Source: Clostridiales bacterium UBA4959
GTDB taxonomy: Bacteria > Bacillota > Clostridia > Oscillospirales > CAG-272
DNA length: 9,267 nt
Reading direction: 5' to 3'
Assembly: GCA_002397345.1 (NCBI GenBank)
Contig: DHAH01000087.1
Span: 17,328-26,594, forward strand
The notes under the pieces are model-generated. The model had not been told where the DNA came from. It ran no database searches and worked only from the letters and a program-made list of their open reading frames with translations. This document shows positions 1 to 5,960 of the stretch, piece after piece. The translations under genes and the position numbers were made by a program. The stretch's first letter is position 1. Each line of letters starts with the position of its first letter.

Positions 1-690
1 CGGATCGTCGCCGTTCAGGAACAGGACGGAATCCTTCGTAAAGCAGTCGGTGATGTGCAGCTTTTCCGAACGGATATTCTGCCGGGTCTTCAGGTTTTCC
101 AGATGGGACATCCCGATGTTCGTCATGACGGCGCAGGTCGGCCTTGCGACCTGCGCGATCCGGCCCATCTCCCCGAAATCGCTCATCCCCATCTCGACGA
201 CGGCCGCCTGATGCTCCGGGGAAAGGCGGAAAACGGTCAGCGGCACGCCGATCTGGCTGTTGAAATTTCCTTCGGTTTTCATGACGCGCAATCCGGCGGA
301 AAGCGCAAGGCCGATCATTTCCTTCGTGGTGGTTTTCCCCACACTGCCCGTGACGCCGACCACGGGGATCTGGAATTTCGCGCGGTAGGCCCCCGCGATC
401 TTCCGAAGCGCCTCGCGCGTGTCCCGCACGGCGATCCAGGCGCCGGCGCCGTCCGCACTGCCGTGTTCCTGGGTGAGCACCGCCGCCGCGCCGGCTTCCA
501 GCGCCGCCGCCGTATAATCGTTGCCGTCGAAGCGCCCGCCGCGCAGCGCGACGAACAAATCGCCCGGCTTAACCTTGCGCGAATCGGTTGTCACGCCGCA
601 TACACGCACGACCTCGCCGCCCCGCGCTGACGCGCCCAATACGGCGGTATCTATGACAAACGGTTTTGTTTCACCTAAGATGAGTTTCAT
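1..690 (-). CDS. murF: MurF, UDP-MurNAc-tripeptide:D-alanyl-D-alanine ligase (N-terminal 230 residues; runs off the left edge)
   Basis: This cytoplasmic ATP-dependent ligase adds D-Ala-D-Ala to UDP-MurNAc-tripeptide, the last cytoplasmic step of muropeptide assembly. The 230 visible residues are about half of a normal MurF (around 450). The N-terminal UDP-binding domain shows TTDSRKVKPGDLFVAL at 34-49. The ATP-binding P-loop is GSVGKTTTKEM at 115-125. Further MurF signatures are EGNFNSQIGVPL (140-151), VVEMGMSDFGEM (164-175) and NIGMSHLENL (191-200). The GSVGKTTTKEM form, together with the preceding murE, separates MurF from MurC, MurD and MurE. The ATG at 688-690 is 41 nt after the murE stop. 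Its only Shine-Dalgarno candidate, GGGAG at 705-709, is 14 nt away, longer than usual. Codon use differs from neighbouring murE: 10 of 11 Ile codons are ATC. The C-terminal domain cannot be judged here. Confidence 0.97.
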   Translation of the reverse strand, partial: MKLILGETKPFVIDTAVLGASARGGEVVRVCGVTTDSRKVKPGDLFVALRGGRFDGNDYTAAALEAGAAAVLTQEHGSADGAGAWIAVRDTREALRKIAGAYRAKFQIPVVGVTGSVGKTTTKEMIGLALSAGLRVMKTEGNFNSQIGVPLTVFRLSPEHQAAVVEMGMSDFGEMGRIAQVARPTCAVMTNIGMSHLENLKTRQNIRSEKLHITDCFTKDSVLFLNGDDP

Positions 691-731
691 CAGATATTTA
701 TATTCTCCCGAAATTACCGAATTTTATCGTT

Positions 732-2285
732 TTACGGGGCGTCGCCGTCCCCCGCGCCGCGCCCGTTCACCCATTCGGCGACGATTTCGCGCTCGTCGAA
801 ATGGCGCTTGCCCGACGCGGTCAGCTCGTAATTTTCGTGTCCCTTGCCCGCCAGCAGGATCAGATCGCCCTCGCGGGCATTCTCCAGCGCGTAAAAAATC
901 GCATCGCGGCGGTTTTCGATCACTGTATGCGGGCGTTCGCGGTCGAAGCCCTTTAATATCTGCGATATTATCGCGGATGGCTGCTCCGAGCGGCTGTTAT
1001 CAGAGGTAATCACCGTAAAATCGGCGAGCGACGACGCTATTTTGCCCATCACCGGGCGCTTGAACGGATCGCGGTCGCCCCCGCACCCGAACAGCACGGT
1101 CAGCCGTCCGCCGGGTTTCACGACAGCGCGCGCCGTCTTTAAAATATTAGTCAGCGCGTCGGGTGTGTGCGCAAAGTCGATAAAAACGTCGAAACCCAGC
1201 CCGCGCGTTGCGTTTACCTGCTCGAACCGACCTTTCACAGCGTCAAACGACGCGATGCCCGCCGCCACAATTTCGCCCGGGATGCCCGCCTCGAGCGCTG
1301 TCGCCGCCGCCGCGAGCGTGTTTGCGACATTGAACGCGCCGCACAGAGGGGTATGAATCGCGATCTCGCGTGCGATTTCGCGTGCGATTTCGCGTGCAGT
1401 CCCGCTTTCCGGTGTGACCAGCGTGTAGTCCGAGCCGTATGTACCGCGCGATTTTATATCGACCGCTCTGTAATCGGCGTCGGCGCCGTACATTGAATAG
1501 CTTTTTATCGGACACGCGGCTTCCGACAACAGTCGGGGGAAATATGCGTCGTCGGCGTTTGCGATGCCCAGCCGCGCCATGCGGAACAGTTTTGCCTTTG
1601 CCGCGAAATAATTGTCCATCGTACCGTGAAAATCCAGATGCTCGGTGCTGAGATTGGTGAACACCGCGTACTCGGGCATCAGCGCGTCGAGTTTACCCAG
1701 CGCCAGCGCGTGTGACGACGCTTCTATAACCACATTGTCGCAGCCGTCCGACGCAAGATCCGCAAGCAGCGGATATAGCTCATCGGGATCAGGGGTAGTC
1801 AGCGTGCCCGTCAATGTGCCTATCATTCTTGTGTCGGAAAAGCGGTTTGCCGGCTCCGCGTCGTCCCATTCCGCGAATGTGTCGCCTGCGGTCTGATAAA
1901 TCCTTTGCAGCAGGCAGGCGGTCGTCGTCTTGCCGTTCGTGCCTGTTATCGCCGTGACGCAAAGGCGCGACGCGGGGTCGCCGCAGAAGTTGTTCCATAT
2001 CTTTGCGCATGCCGAGCGCGTGTCGTCCACCAGCACATACGGCGAGCCGTTTGGCAGTATAACCTCGCGCCCTCTCTCGCAGATCAGCATAGCTGCGCCG
2101 CGTTCCAGCGCCGCCGCGGCGTGGGCGTGACCGTCGTCGTGTATGCCGCGCAGACAAATGAACAGGCAGTCTTTTGTAACCTTCCTCGAATCGGAGCACA
2201 CGGCGGGAATATCGCGGTCCAGTACGAATCCGCCCAGCGACGCCCCGCGTACCTCCACACCGAACAGCAGTCTTGACAACTTCAA
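732..2285 (-). CDS. murE: MurE, UDP-MurNAc-L-Ala-D-Glu:meso-diaminopimelate ligase
   Basis: This cytoplasmic ligase adds the third residue of the peptidoglycan stem peptide. It has 517 residues, slightly longer than the usual 480-500. Domains in order: UDP-binding domain with SDSRKVTKDCLFICLRG (31-47), P-loop GTNGKTTT (115-122), EASSHALALGKLD (188-200), carbamylated-lysine candidate K230 in AAKAKLF, IDFAHTPDAL (369-378), GCGGDRDPFKRP (400-411) and GKGHE (480-484). The substrate-pocket motif, usually DNPR in DAP-adding enzymes, reads DNSR at 429-432; the retained Arg favours DAP over lysine. Residues 298-309 are REIA three times in tandem, just before the conserved TPLCGAFN. The start is TTG at 2283-2285, supported by GGGAG at 2294-2298 with an 8-nt spacer; no in-frame ATG has comparable support. 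The gene lies 299 nt after the PBP gene and 41 nt before murF. Confidence 0.98.
   Translation of the reverse strand: MKLSRLLFGVEVRGASLGGFVLDRDIPAVCSDSRKVTKDCLFICLRGIHDDGHAHAAAALERGAAMLICERGREVILPNGSPYVLVDDTRSACAKIWNNFCGDPASRLCVTAITGTNGKTTTACLLQRIYQTAGDTFAEWDDAEPANRFSDTRMIGTLTGTLTTPDPDELYPLLADLASDGCDNVVIEASSHALALGKLDALMPEYAVFTNLSTEHLDFHGTMDNYFAAKAKLFRMARLGIANADDAYFPRLLSEAACPIKSYSMYGADADYRAVDIKSRGTYGSDYTLVTPESGTAREIAREIAREIAIHTPLCGAFNVANTLAAAATALEAGIPGEIVAAGIASFDAVKGRFEQVNATRGLGFDVFIDFAHTPDALTNILKTARAVVKPGGRLTVLFGCGGDRDPFKRPVMGKIASSLADFTVITSDNSRSEQPSAIISQILKGFDRERPHTVIENRRDAIFYALENAREGDLILLAGKGHENYELTASGKRHFDEREIVAEWVNGRGAGDGDAP
1359..1394 (-). repeat. 12-bp in-frame tandem repeat inside murE (three copies)
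   Basis: Read on the plus strand, TGCGATTTCGCG occurs twice exactly (1371-1382 and 1383-1394), preceded by CGCGATCTCGCG (1359-1370), which differs at two positions. On the coding strand this gives REIA three times, MurE residues 298-309. The unit is a multiple of three, so gain or loss of a copy would keep the reading frame. Near-identity of the copies suggests a recent slippage duplication. Confidence 0.9.
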
Positions 2286-2293
2286 TTATATCA

Positions 2294-2298
2294 CTCCC
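2294..2298 (-). promoter_or_regulatory. Shine-Dalgarno site fixing the TTG start of murE
   Basis: GGGAG on the minus strand lies 8 nt before TTG at 2283-2285. The product from this codon begins MKLSRLLFGV and reaches the first conserved MurE block at a normal distance, so the unusual TTG start is well supported. Confidence 0.8.
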
Positions 2299-2352
2299 GA
2301 ACGTTAAAATAAAGCCGTAAAATTTTAACATCCTTGAGCTTTTAGGGAACGG

Positions 2353-2431
2353 GGGAACGGGAGTATGTGCGGTGGGTGCAGGGTCAAGAGCGCTTGACCC
2401 GGACCACCCCCGCGCCCCCGCAAAAAAGGGT
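2353..2431 (-). repeat. GC-rich intergenic hairpin repeat, copy B (upstream of murE)
   Basis: The element has a left arm at 2353-2376 beginning GGGAACGG, a central hairpin at 2381-2400 (GGGTCAAG / CTTGACCC, 4-nt loop), and a right arm at 2407-2431 with two CCCCC blocks followed by GGGT. Both arms align without gaps to the arms of the element at 8852-8908: by hand 18 of 24 and 19 of 25 positions match, mostly with transition differences. The centres are unrelated in sequence, but both form hairpins. An extra tandem GGGAACGG precedes the left arm (2345-2352). No T-tract follows the stem on either strand, so it is not a typical intrinsic terminator. Confidence 0.7.
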
Positions 2432-2436
2432 AGATT

Positions 2437-2466
2437 CATATTAATGGTAGTCACATCATTAATATG
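2437..2466. repeat. Perfect 10-bp inverted repeat in the murE-PBP gap
   Basis: CATATTAATG (2437-2446) and CATTAATATG (2457-2466) are exact reverse complements separated by 10 nt. The stem is AT-rich and no T-tract follows. It could be a protein-binding dyad or part of a repeated element; the sequence alone does not decide. Confidence 0.6.
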
Positions 2467-2487
2467 GGGATGCTCTTTAATAATTCA

Positions 2488-2516
2488 ATTATAGGGCTAG
2501 GGTTGAGGGCGGTCAC
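2488..2516 (-). promoter_or_regulatory. Candidate promoter for murE-murF
   Basis: On the minus strand GTGACC (2511-2516, 4 of 6 matches to TTGACA) is separated by 17 nt from a perfect TATAAT (2488-2493). Transcription would start near 2481, giving a leader of about 195 nt that contains hairpin copy B. The -35 half sits in the loop and arm of the strong hairpin at 2502-2526. There is no extended -10. This is plausible because the 299-nt gap breaks an otherwise compact cluster, but it rests on short motifs only. Confidence 0.3.
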
Positions 2517-2526
2517 CGCCCTCAAC
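2502..2526. repeat. Strong 11-bp hairpin after the PBP gene
   Basis: GTTGAGGGCGG (2502-2512) and CCGCCCTCAAC (2516-2526) form a perfect stem around a 3-nt loop. In minus-strand transcripts the downstream sequence is CCTAGCCC and not a U-run, so intrinsic termination of the PBP transcript is not clearly supported. It may act as an mRNA-stabilising 3' stem. Confidence 0.6.
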
Positions 2527-2543
2527 ACATCTCGTTCCCGCAT

Positions 2544-2585
2544 TGTCAATTATCAATTGTCAATTGTAAATTGTCAATTATAAAT
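2544..2585 (-). repeat. ATTGACA-type heptamer array abutting the PBP stop codon
   Basis: Six consecutive 7-nt units can be read on the plus strand: TGTCAAT, TATCAAT, TGTCAAT, TGTAAAT, TGTCAAT and TATAAAT. On the coding strand the unit is ATTGACA. The array ends at the TAA of the PBP gene (2585-2587), sharing one base with it. A related four-unit array abuts the ftsL stop codon at 5036-5063. Confidence 0.75.
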
Positions 2586-4891
2586 TAATTCGCCGTGCCA
2601 TCCATATAACGCAGCGTTACGGTGACGACGGTACCCGCCGCGACCTTTTCACCCGCCGCGGGATTTTGCGCGACGACCAGCGCGCCGCTGGCTATATCAT
2701 AGTTGGTCGTCCCGTCAATAAATATATTCAGCCCGTAGTTTAATAATGTCTGGTTGCACTTGGTGGCTGTCATACCCGTGACATTCGGCACTGTGACACT
2801 TCCGAGCGGGATCTCGTCACCGCAGTAAAGTATAACTTTACCCGTATCTTTATTGATATTTTCGCCCGCGGCAGGCATCTGATACTTCACAATGCCGCCC
2901 TCGCCCTTGATCTCGACCCCCACGCCCAGTGAATTTATCTTGGTTTTGGCTTTTGACGCTTCCATACCGACATAATCGCCGACCGTAATCGCGATACGCG
3001 CCAGATCGTCCTCGGAGTAATGGCGCTCGACGCCCATATAAGGCAGCGCCTCGTTGAGGAACGACGATATATACGGCGCGGCAACGATGCTGCCGTATAC
3101 GCTTGCGCATTGGGGCTGGTCAACGACGATAATAATTGCGATCTGCGGATCGTCCGCCGGCGCGTAAGCCACGCACGAACCGACGCGGAGATATGACTCG
3201 CCCGCTTCGTTGCGAATATCCTGCACCTCGGAGGTACCCGTCTTTGCGGCGACTTTATAACCCGGCACATAGGCGTTTTTGGCGCCGCCGTCGCCTGATA
3301 CGCCGCGTTCGAGCACGCCCGTCAATTCATTGCACACATCCGTGCTGACAACCTGACGCTTGACGGCTGTTTCATGGGACATTAACACGTTGCCGTCGTC
3401 GTCCACCAGCTTTTCGACCACATAAGGCGTTATCAGATTGCCGCCGTTCGCGACTGTGCTGATACCCGTGAGCTGCTGGAGCGGTGTGACCTTAAATGTT
3501 TGACCGAACGAATACACCGCCAGTTCGACTTGGTTGAAGTTATTGTACGCGTGGTAATACGAATTCGCTTCGCCGGGCAAATCTATGCCCGTTTTTTCCG
3601 TATAACCGAACGCCTTGAAATAGTTGTAGAATTTTTCTCTGCCCAGTCTTGCCGCGACCTGCATCAGTGTCGGGTTGCACGACTGCTGGAGCCCCACTTC
3701 AAATGGCATGGTGCCATGCCCGGTGCGCTTGTGGCAGTGTATGGGTTTTCCATAGCCCTCCACAAAAAGCGCTCCGGTGCAGGTAAACATATCGGTAAGT
3801 TTTACGACGTTTTCTTCCAGCGCCGACGCAGACGTAATGATCTTGAACGTCGAGCCCGGCTCATACAGCTCCGATACCGCTTTGTTCTTCCACATCGTAT
3901 AAAGCAGCGTGGTGTACAGTGTCTTATACTCGTCGCTTTCCGGCGCAAATCCGCTTTCATCAAGCTTTTTCTTGAATTCGGGAGTTAATATATACGGCTC
4001 GTTTAAATTAAACGACGGATATGTTGCCATTGCGAGCACAGCCCCCGTTTTAGGGTTCATCGCTATACCCGTCACGCGGTTCAGCGGCATGGAATCGGTG
4101 TAGGTTTTCTCCAGCTCCTTCTCCAGCATGCTTTGGAGGGTCAAATCGATGGTGGTGACAAGGTTCGCGCCGTTTGACGCGTCTATGTAGGTGTCATATT
4201 TATAGGGCATGCTCAGTCCGTTCGCGTTGCGCGCGGTCAGGTAACGCCCGGACGAGCCGGAAAGATAGCTGTTATATTCCAGCTCCAGCCCGATCAGACC
4301 GCCGTCGGTGCCCACCACGCCGACAACCTGCGCGGCAAGTGATTTATATGGATAATAACGGCTGGTCGACGCTTCAAGATGGATTTGCGAGTTCAGTTCT
4401 TTTTCGGTAATGAACTGCAGCAGCTTGTCTGCGTCTTCCTCCGAAACATTTTTCTTTATCGTTTCGTCCGCGCGTCTTTTTCGCCTCGCGCGATCGATCA
4501 CCATGTTATAATCGACGCCCAGCAGCTCGGAAAGCCCGGTTGCGACAAGTCTTTCCTGCTCCTCGTCCTTGATATCGCGCGGCGAGATAAACACGCGGTA
4601 AACGGTGTAGTTTGTCGCAAGCTGCACCATGTTGCGGTCATATATAATCCCGCGTTCCGCTTTCAGCGTCGTTTCGCGCTGGATGTTGTCGAGCACCTTG
4701 GTCTGGTACTTGTCATAATCCACAACTTGAAGCTTGAACAGTTGAAAAACAACCCCTGCCCACGCCACGACGCATATCATAAGTATAATCGCGCTGCGCA
4801 CCGCGGTCTTTTTATTAATTCCCTTTATGCCTTTATTTTCGTTAACTATTTTCGATTTTATGGAATATCCCCCCCGGTTTCGCGGATTCAT
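2585..4891 (-). CDS. Class B penicillin-binding protein (division transpeptidase) with two PASTA domains
   Basis: This membrane-anchored D,D-transpeptidase cross-links septal peptidoglycan and is the target of beta-lactams. It has 768 residues: a short basic cytoplasmic tail, one transmembrane anchor at about 33-54, a dimerisation domain at about 74-235 (ERGIIYDRN at 79-87), a transpeptidase domain at about 271-612 and two C-terminal PASTA domains (about 634-690 and 700-763). Catalytic motifs are intact: STFK with Ser347 and Lys350, SCN at 404-406 and KTGT at 550-553. Its place after ftsL and before murE fits FtsI/PBP2B. Two PASTA domains resemble PBP2B more than single-PASTA SpoVD, but the two cannot be separated by sequence alone, so no symbol is given. 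The ATG at 4889-4891 is the only start between an upstream in-frame stop and the anchor. It has no recognisable Shine-Dalgarno site. Confidence 0.96.
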   Translation of the reverse strand: MNPRNRGGYSIKSKIVNENKGIKGINKKTAVRSAIILMICVVAWAGVVFQLFKLQVVDYDKYQTKVLDNIQRETTLKAERGIIYDRNMVQLATNYTVYRVFISPRDIKDEEQERLVATGLSELLGVDYNMVIDRARRKRRADETIKKNVSEEDADKLLQFITEKELNSQIHLEASTSRYYPYKSLAAQVVGVVGTDGGLIGLELEYNSYLSGSSGRYLTARNANGLSMPYKYDTYIDASNGANLVTTIDLTLQSMLEKELEKTYTDSMPLNRVTGIAMNPKTGAVLAMATYPSFNLNEPYILTPEFKKKLDESGFAPESDEYKTLYTTLLYTMWKNKAVSELYEPGSTFKIITSASALEENVVKLTDMFTCTGALFVEGYGKPIHCHKRTGHGTMPFEVGLQQSCNPTLMQVAARLGREKFYNYFKAFGYTEKTGIDLPGEANSYYHAYNNFNQVELAVYSFGQTFKVTPLQQLTGISTVANGGNLITPYVVEKLVDDDGNVLMSHETAVKRQVVSTDVCNELTGVLERGVSGDGGAKNAYVPGYKVAAKTGTSEVQDIRNEAGESYLRVGSCVAYAPADDPQIAIIIVVDQPQCASVYGSIVAAPYISSFLNEALPYMGVERHYSEDDLARIAITVGDYVGMEASKAKTKINSLGVGVEIKGEGGIVKYQMPAAGENINKDTGKVILYCGDEIPLGSVTVPNVTGMTATKCNQTLLNYGLNIFIDGTTNYDIASGALVVAQNPAAGEKVAAGTVVTVTLRYMDGTAN

Positions 4892-4909
4892 GTCGCGCGT
4901 GCAAGCAAG

Positions 4910-4933
4910 TTTTAAGGCGATTTCGCCCTAAAA
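4910..4933 (-). other. Hairpin in the leader just before the PBP start codon
   Basis: TTTTAAGGCG (4910-4919) and CGCCCTAAAA (4924-4933) form a 10-bp RNA stem with one G-U pair in minus-strand transcripts and a 4-nt loop. It ends 18 nt before the PBP ATG. The U-run is on the 5' side of the stem and CUUGC follows it, so it does not look like a terminator. It may influence access to a start codon that lacks a Shine-Dalgarno site. Confidence 0.5.
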
Positions 4934-5035
4934 TTATAAATTTGAGAGCAAGTGCACGGTTATTAATCTCCACGCGCCGCCCTCAAATTATAATATTATT
5001 GATATATATTATTTATGAATAATTTTTCCTGCAAC

Positions 5036-5063
5036 TGTTAATTGTTAAATATCAATTGTCAGA
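5036..5063 (-). repeat. ATTGACA-type heptamer array abutting the ftsL stop codon
   Basis: Four degenerate 7-nt units on the plus strand (TGTTAAT, TGTTAAA, TATCAAT, TGTCAGA) end exactly beside the ftsL stop codon at 5064-5066. They match the array after the PBP gene (2544-2585) in unit length, sequence and position relative to the gene. The rest of the gap (4892-5035) is AT-rich with no convincing gene. Confidence 0.6.
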
Positions 5064-5885
5064 TTATTTAATTAAGTCTCCGAAATTCCGTGATATGGCG
5101 CTCATCAGCGACGACAGCCCGTCAGGCGAGGTTTCGTCATCCGGTTTTGCCGGCGCCGTTTCGATAACGTCGCCGCTCCCCGCGTTCACATACTGCTTTG
5201 TGACTTTATCGCGTTTGACCATCCCATATTCCTGGGTAGCGACACGCTCGATCTCCACCAAATCGTTTTTGCGCTCCAGCTTCAATGTCAGCTCGGTCTG
5301 CGCCGCAGTCAGCGTCGACATTTTTTTATTGAGCGAAGAAATGTCGATTGTATACTCATTGATACGCACGAGGTTGTATATCATATACAAAAACAGCATC
5401 GAGCACAGCAGTGTTGTGAAGATAAACGCCACCGGAAAGGGTTTGCCCTCGGTTTGCGCTATGGTATGTATGCGGGGCTCCGCGATTTTAAGCTTGACCT
5501 TTACCTGCGTCTGCGCACGTCCGACCGCTCCGAGCGATACCGAAGGGGCTTCCCTGCGCGCGTGCGGGCTCGACATGTCCGGCGTCCGGCTCACCGATCT
5601 GCGTCTGCGCAGCTCGCCAGAGGCGCTTGCTTCGCCTGTCCTTACGCGACCCGCGCCGCCGTGCGGTTCAGCGTGACCACGGAGCCTGTCCGCGGTATTT
5701 CCGGAAACACCCGCGACACCGGAAAAATATTGTGTGTTCCGGTTAGCCTGTTTTGCGCCGACACCCACAAAACCACGGTTATTTAAACCGCGGACGGCTG
5801 CCGTTCCATCGGATGACATATTATTGCCGGCTAAACCGTATTTTTTAACGGTTTCATCAGCACGATACGAGGTATCATATGTCAA
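5064..5885 (-). CDS. ftsL: FtsL/DivIC-like septal protein with a long cytoplasmic N-terminal tail
   Basis: This is a bitopic division protein that, in the known family, pairs with DivIC/FtsB to recruit and activate the septal transpeptidase. Numbered from the TTG at 5883-5885 it has 273 residues. Residues 1-149 are hydrophilic, low-complexity and basic (RRRR near 93-96), with no recognisable domain. A transmembrane segment follows at about 150-173, then a heptad-like coiled coil at about 175-215 and the FtsL/DivIC-like QEYGMVKRDK at 218-227. The acidic C-terminus is about 30 residues. Typical FtsL proteins have about 100-130 residues, so the tail is unusually long. The frame also opens at GTG 5915 and ATG 5912, but a promoter -10 at 5916-5921 would start transcription at about 5909. 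AGGGGG at 5894-5899 sits 8 nt before the TTG. Assignment rests on topology and position between rsmH and the PBP gene, since the family is poorly conserved. Confidence 0.82.
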   Translation of the reverse strand: MTYDTSYRADETVKKYGLAGNNMSSDGTAAVRGLNNRGFVGVGAKQANRNTQYFSGVAGVSGNTADRLRGHAEPHGGAGRVRTGEASASGELRRRRSVSRTPDMSSPHARREAPSVSLGAVGRAQTQVKVKLKIAEPRIHTIAQTEGKPFPVAFIFTTLLCSMLFLYMIYNLVRINEYTIDISSLNKKMSTLTAAQTELTLKLERKNDLVEIERVATQEYGMVKRDKVTKQYVNAGSGDVIETAPAKPDDETSPDGLSSLMSAISRNFGDLIK

Positions 5886-5893
5886 ACGCGTGT

Positions 5894-5899
5894 CCCCCT
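5894..5899 (-). promoter_or_regulatory. Shine-Dalgarno site supporting the TTG start of ftsL
   Basis: AGGGGG on the minus strand is 8 nt before TTG at 5883-5885 and within the transcript predicted from the promoter at 5916-5944. Neither alternative start (GTG 5915, ATG 5912) has a purine-rich site before it. Confidence 0.6.
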
Positions 5900-5915
5900 G
5901 TCTGTAATCCATCAC

Positions 5916-5944
5916 ATTATACCAGATAAATATTAAAATTTAAA
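5916..5944 (-). promoter_or_regulatory. Promoter with extended -10 upstream of ftsL
   Basis: On the minus strand the hexamer TTTAAA (5939-5944, 4 of 6 matches to TTGACA) is 17 nt from a perfect TATAAT (5916-5921). A TG one base upstream of the -10 makes TGGTATAAT, an extended -10. The predicted start is near 5909. It lies in the 45-nt gap between the rsmH stop (5961) and the longest ftsL frame, and would transcribe ftsL and the PBP gene independently of the mraZ promoter. Confidence 0.65.
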
Positions 5945-5960
5945 TATGAGCACGCATCGT

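Noticed and set aside
55..1009. Plus-strand open frames of 191 and 162 codons opposite murF and murE
   Set aside because: They are antisense shadows of GC-rich coding sequence, rich in Arg, Pro and Ala, with no domain, while the minus strand encodes full conserved MurF and MurE motifs.
2285..2290. TATAAT with TG one base upstream (TGATATAAT) touching the murE start codon
   Set aside because: The sequence 17 nt upstream (TTTATT) is a poor -35, and a transcript from here would lack the GGGAG ribosome site that supports the TTG start.
2345..2383. G-quadruplex candidate on the plus strand of copy B
   Set aside because: Five G-runs are present, but one loop is about 12 nt, beyond the usual 1-7 nt rule, and the same bases pair better in the hairpin element.
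1789..2454. 221-codon minus-strand frame overlapping the start of murE and the upstream gap
   Set aside because: It is out of frame with murE, contains Arg-rich out-of-frame translation, and lacks a ribosome site; the murE frame from TTG 2285 has conserved motifs.
3500..4915. Plus-strand open frames (162 and 178 codons) opposite the PBP gene
   Set aside because: They overlap the catalytic and dimerisation coding regions of a clearly conserved gene and have no recognisable features of their own.
4934..4971. Seven-codon frame (GTG to TAA, 4934-4957) with GGAG at 4968-4971, directly before the hairpin at 4910-4933; attenuation leader considered
   Set aside because: It is too short for evidence, the GGAG-GTG spacing is 10 nt, three Leu codons of mixed type are not an attenuation signature, and the hairpin has no U-run after it.
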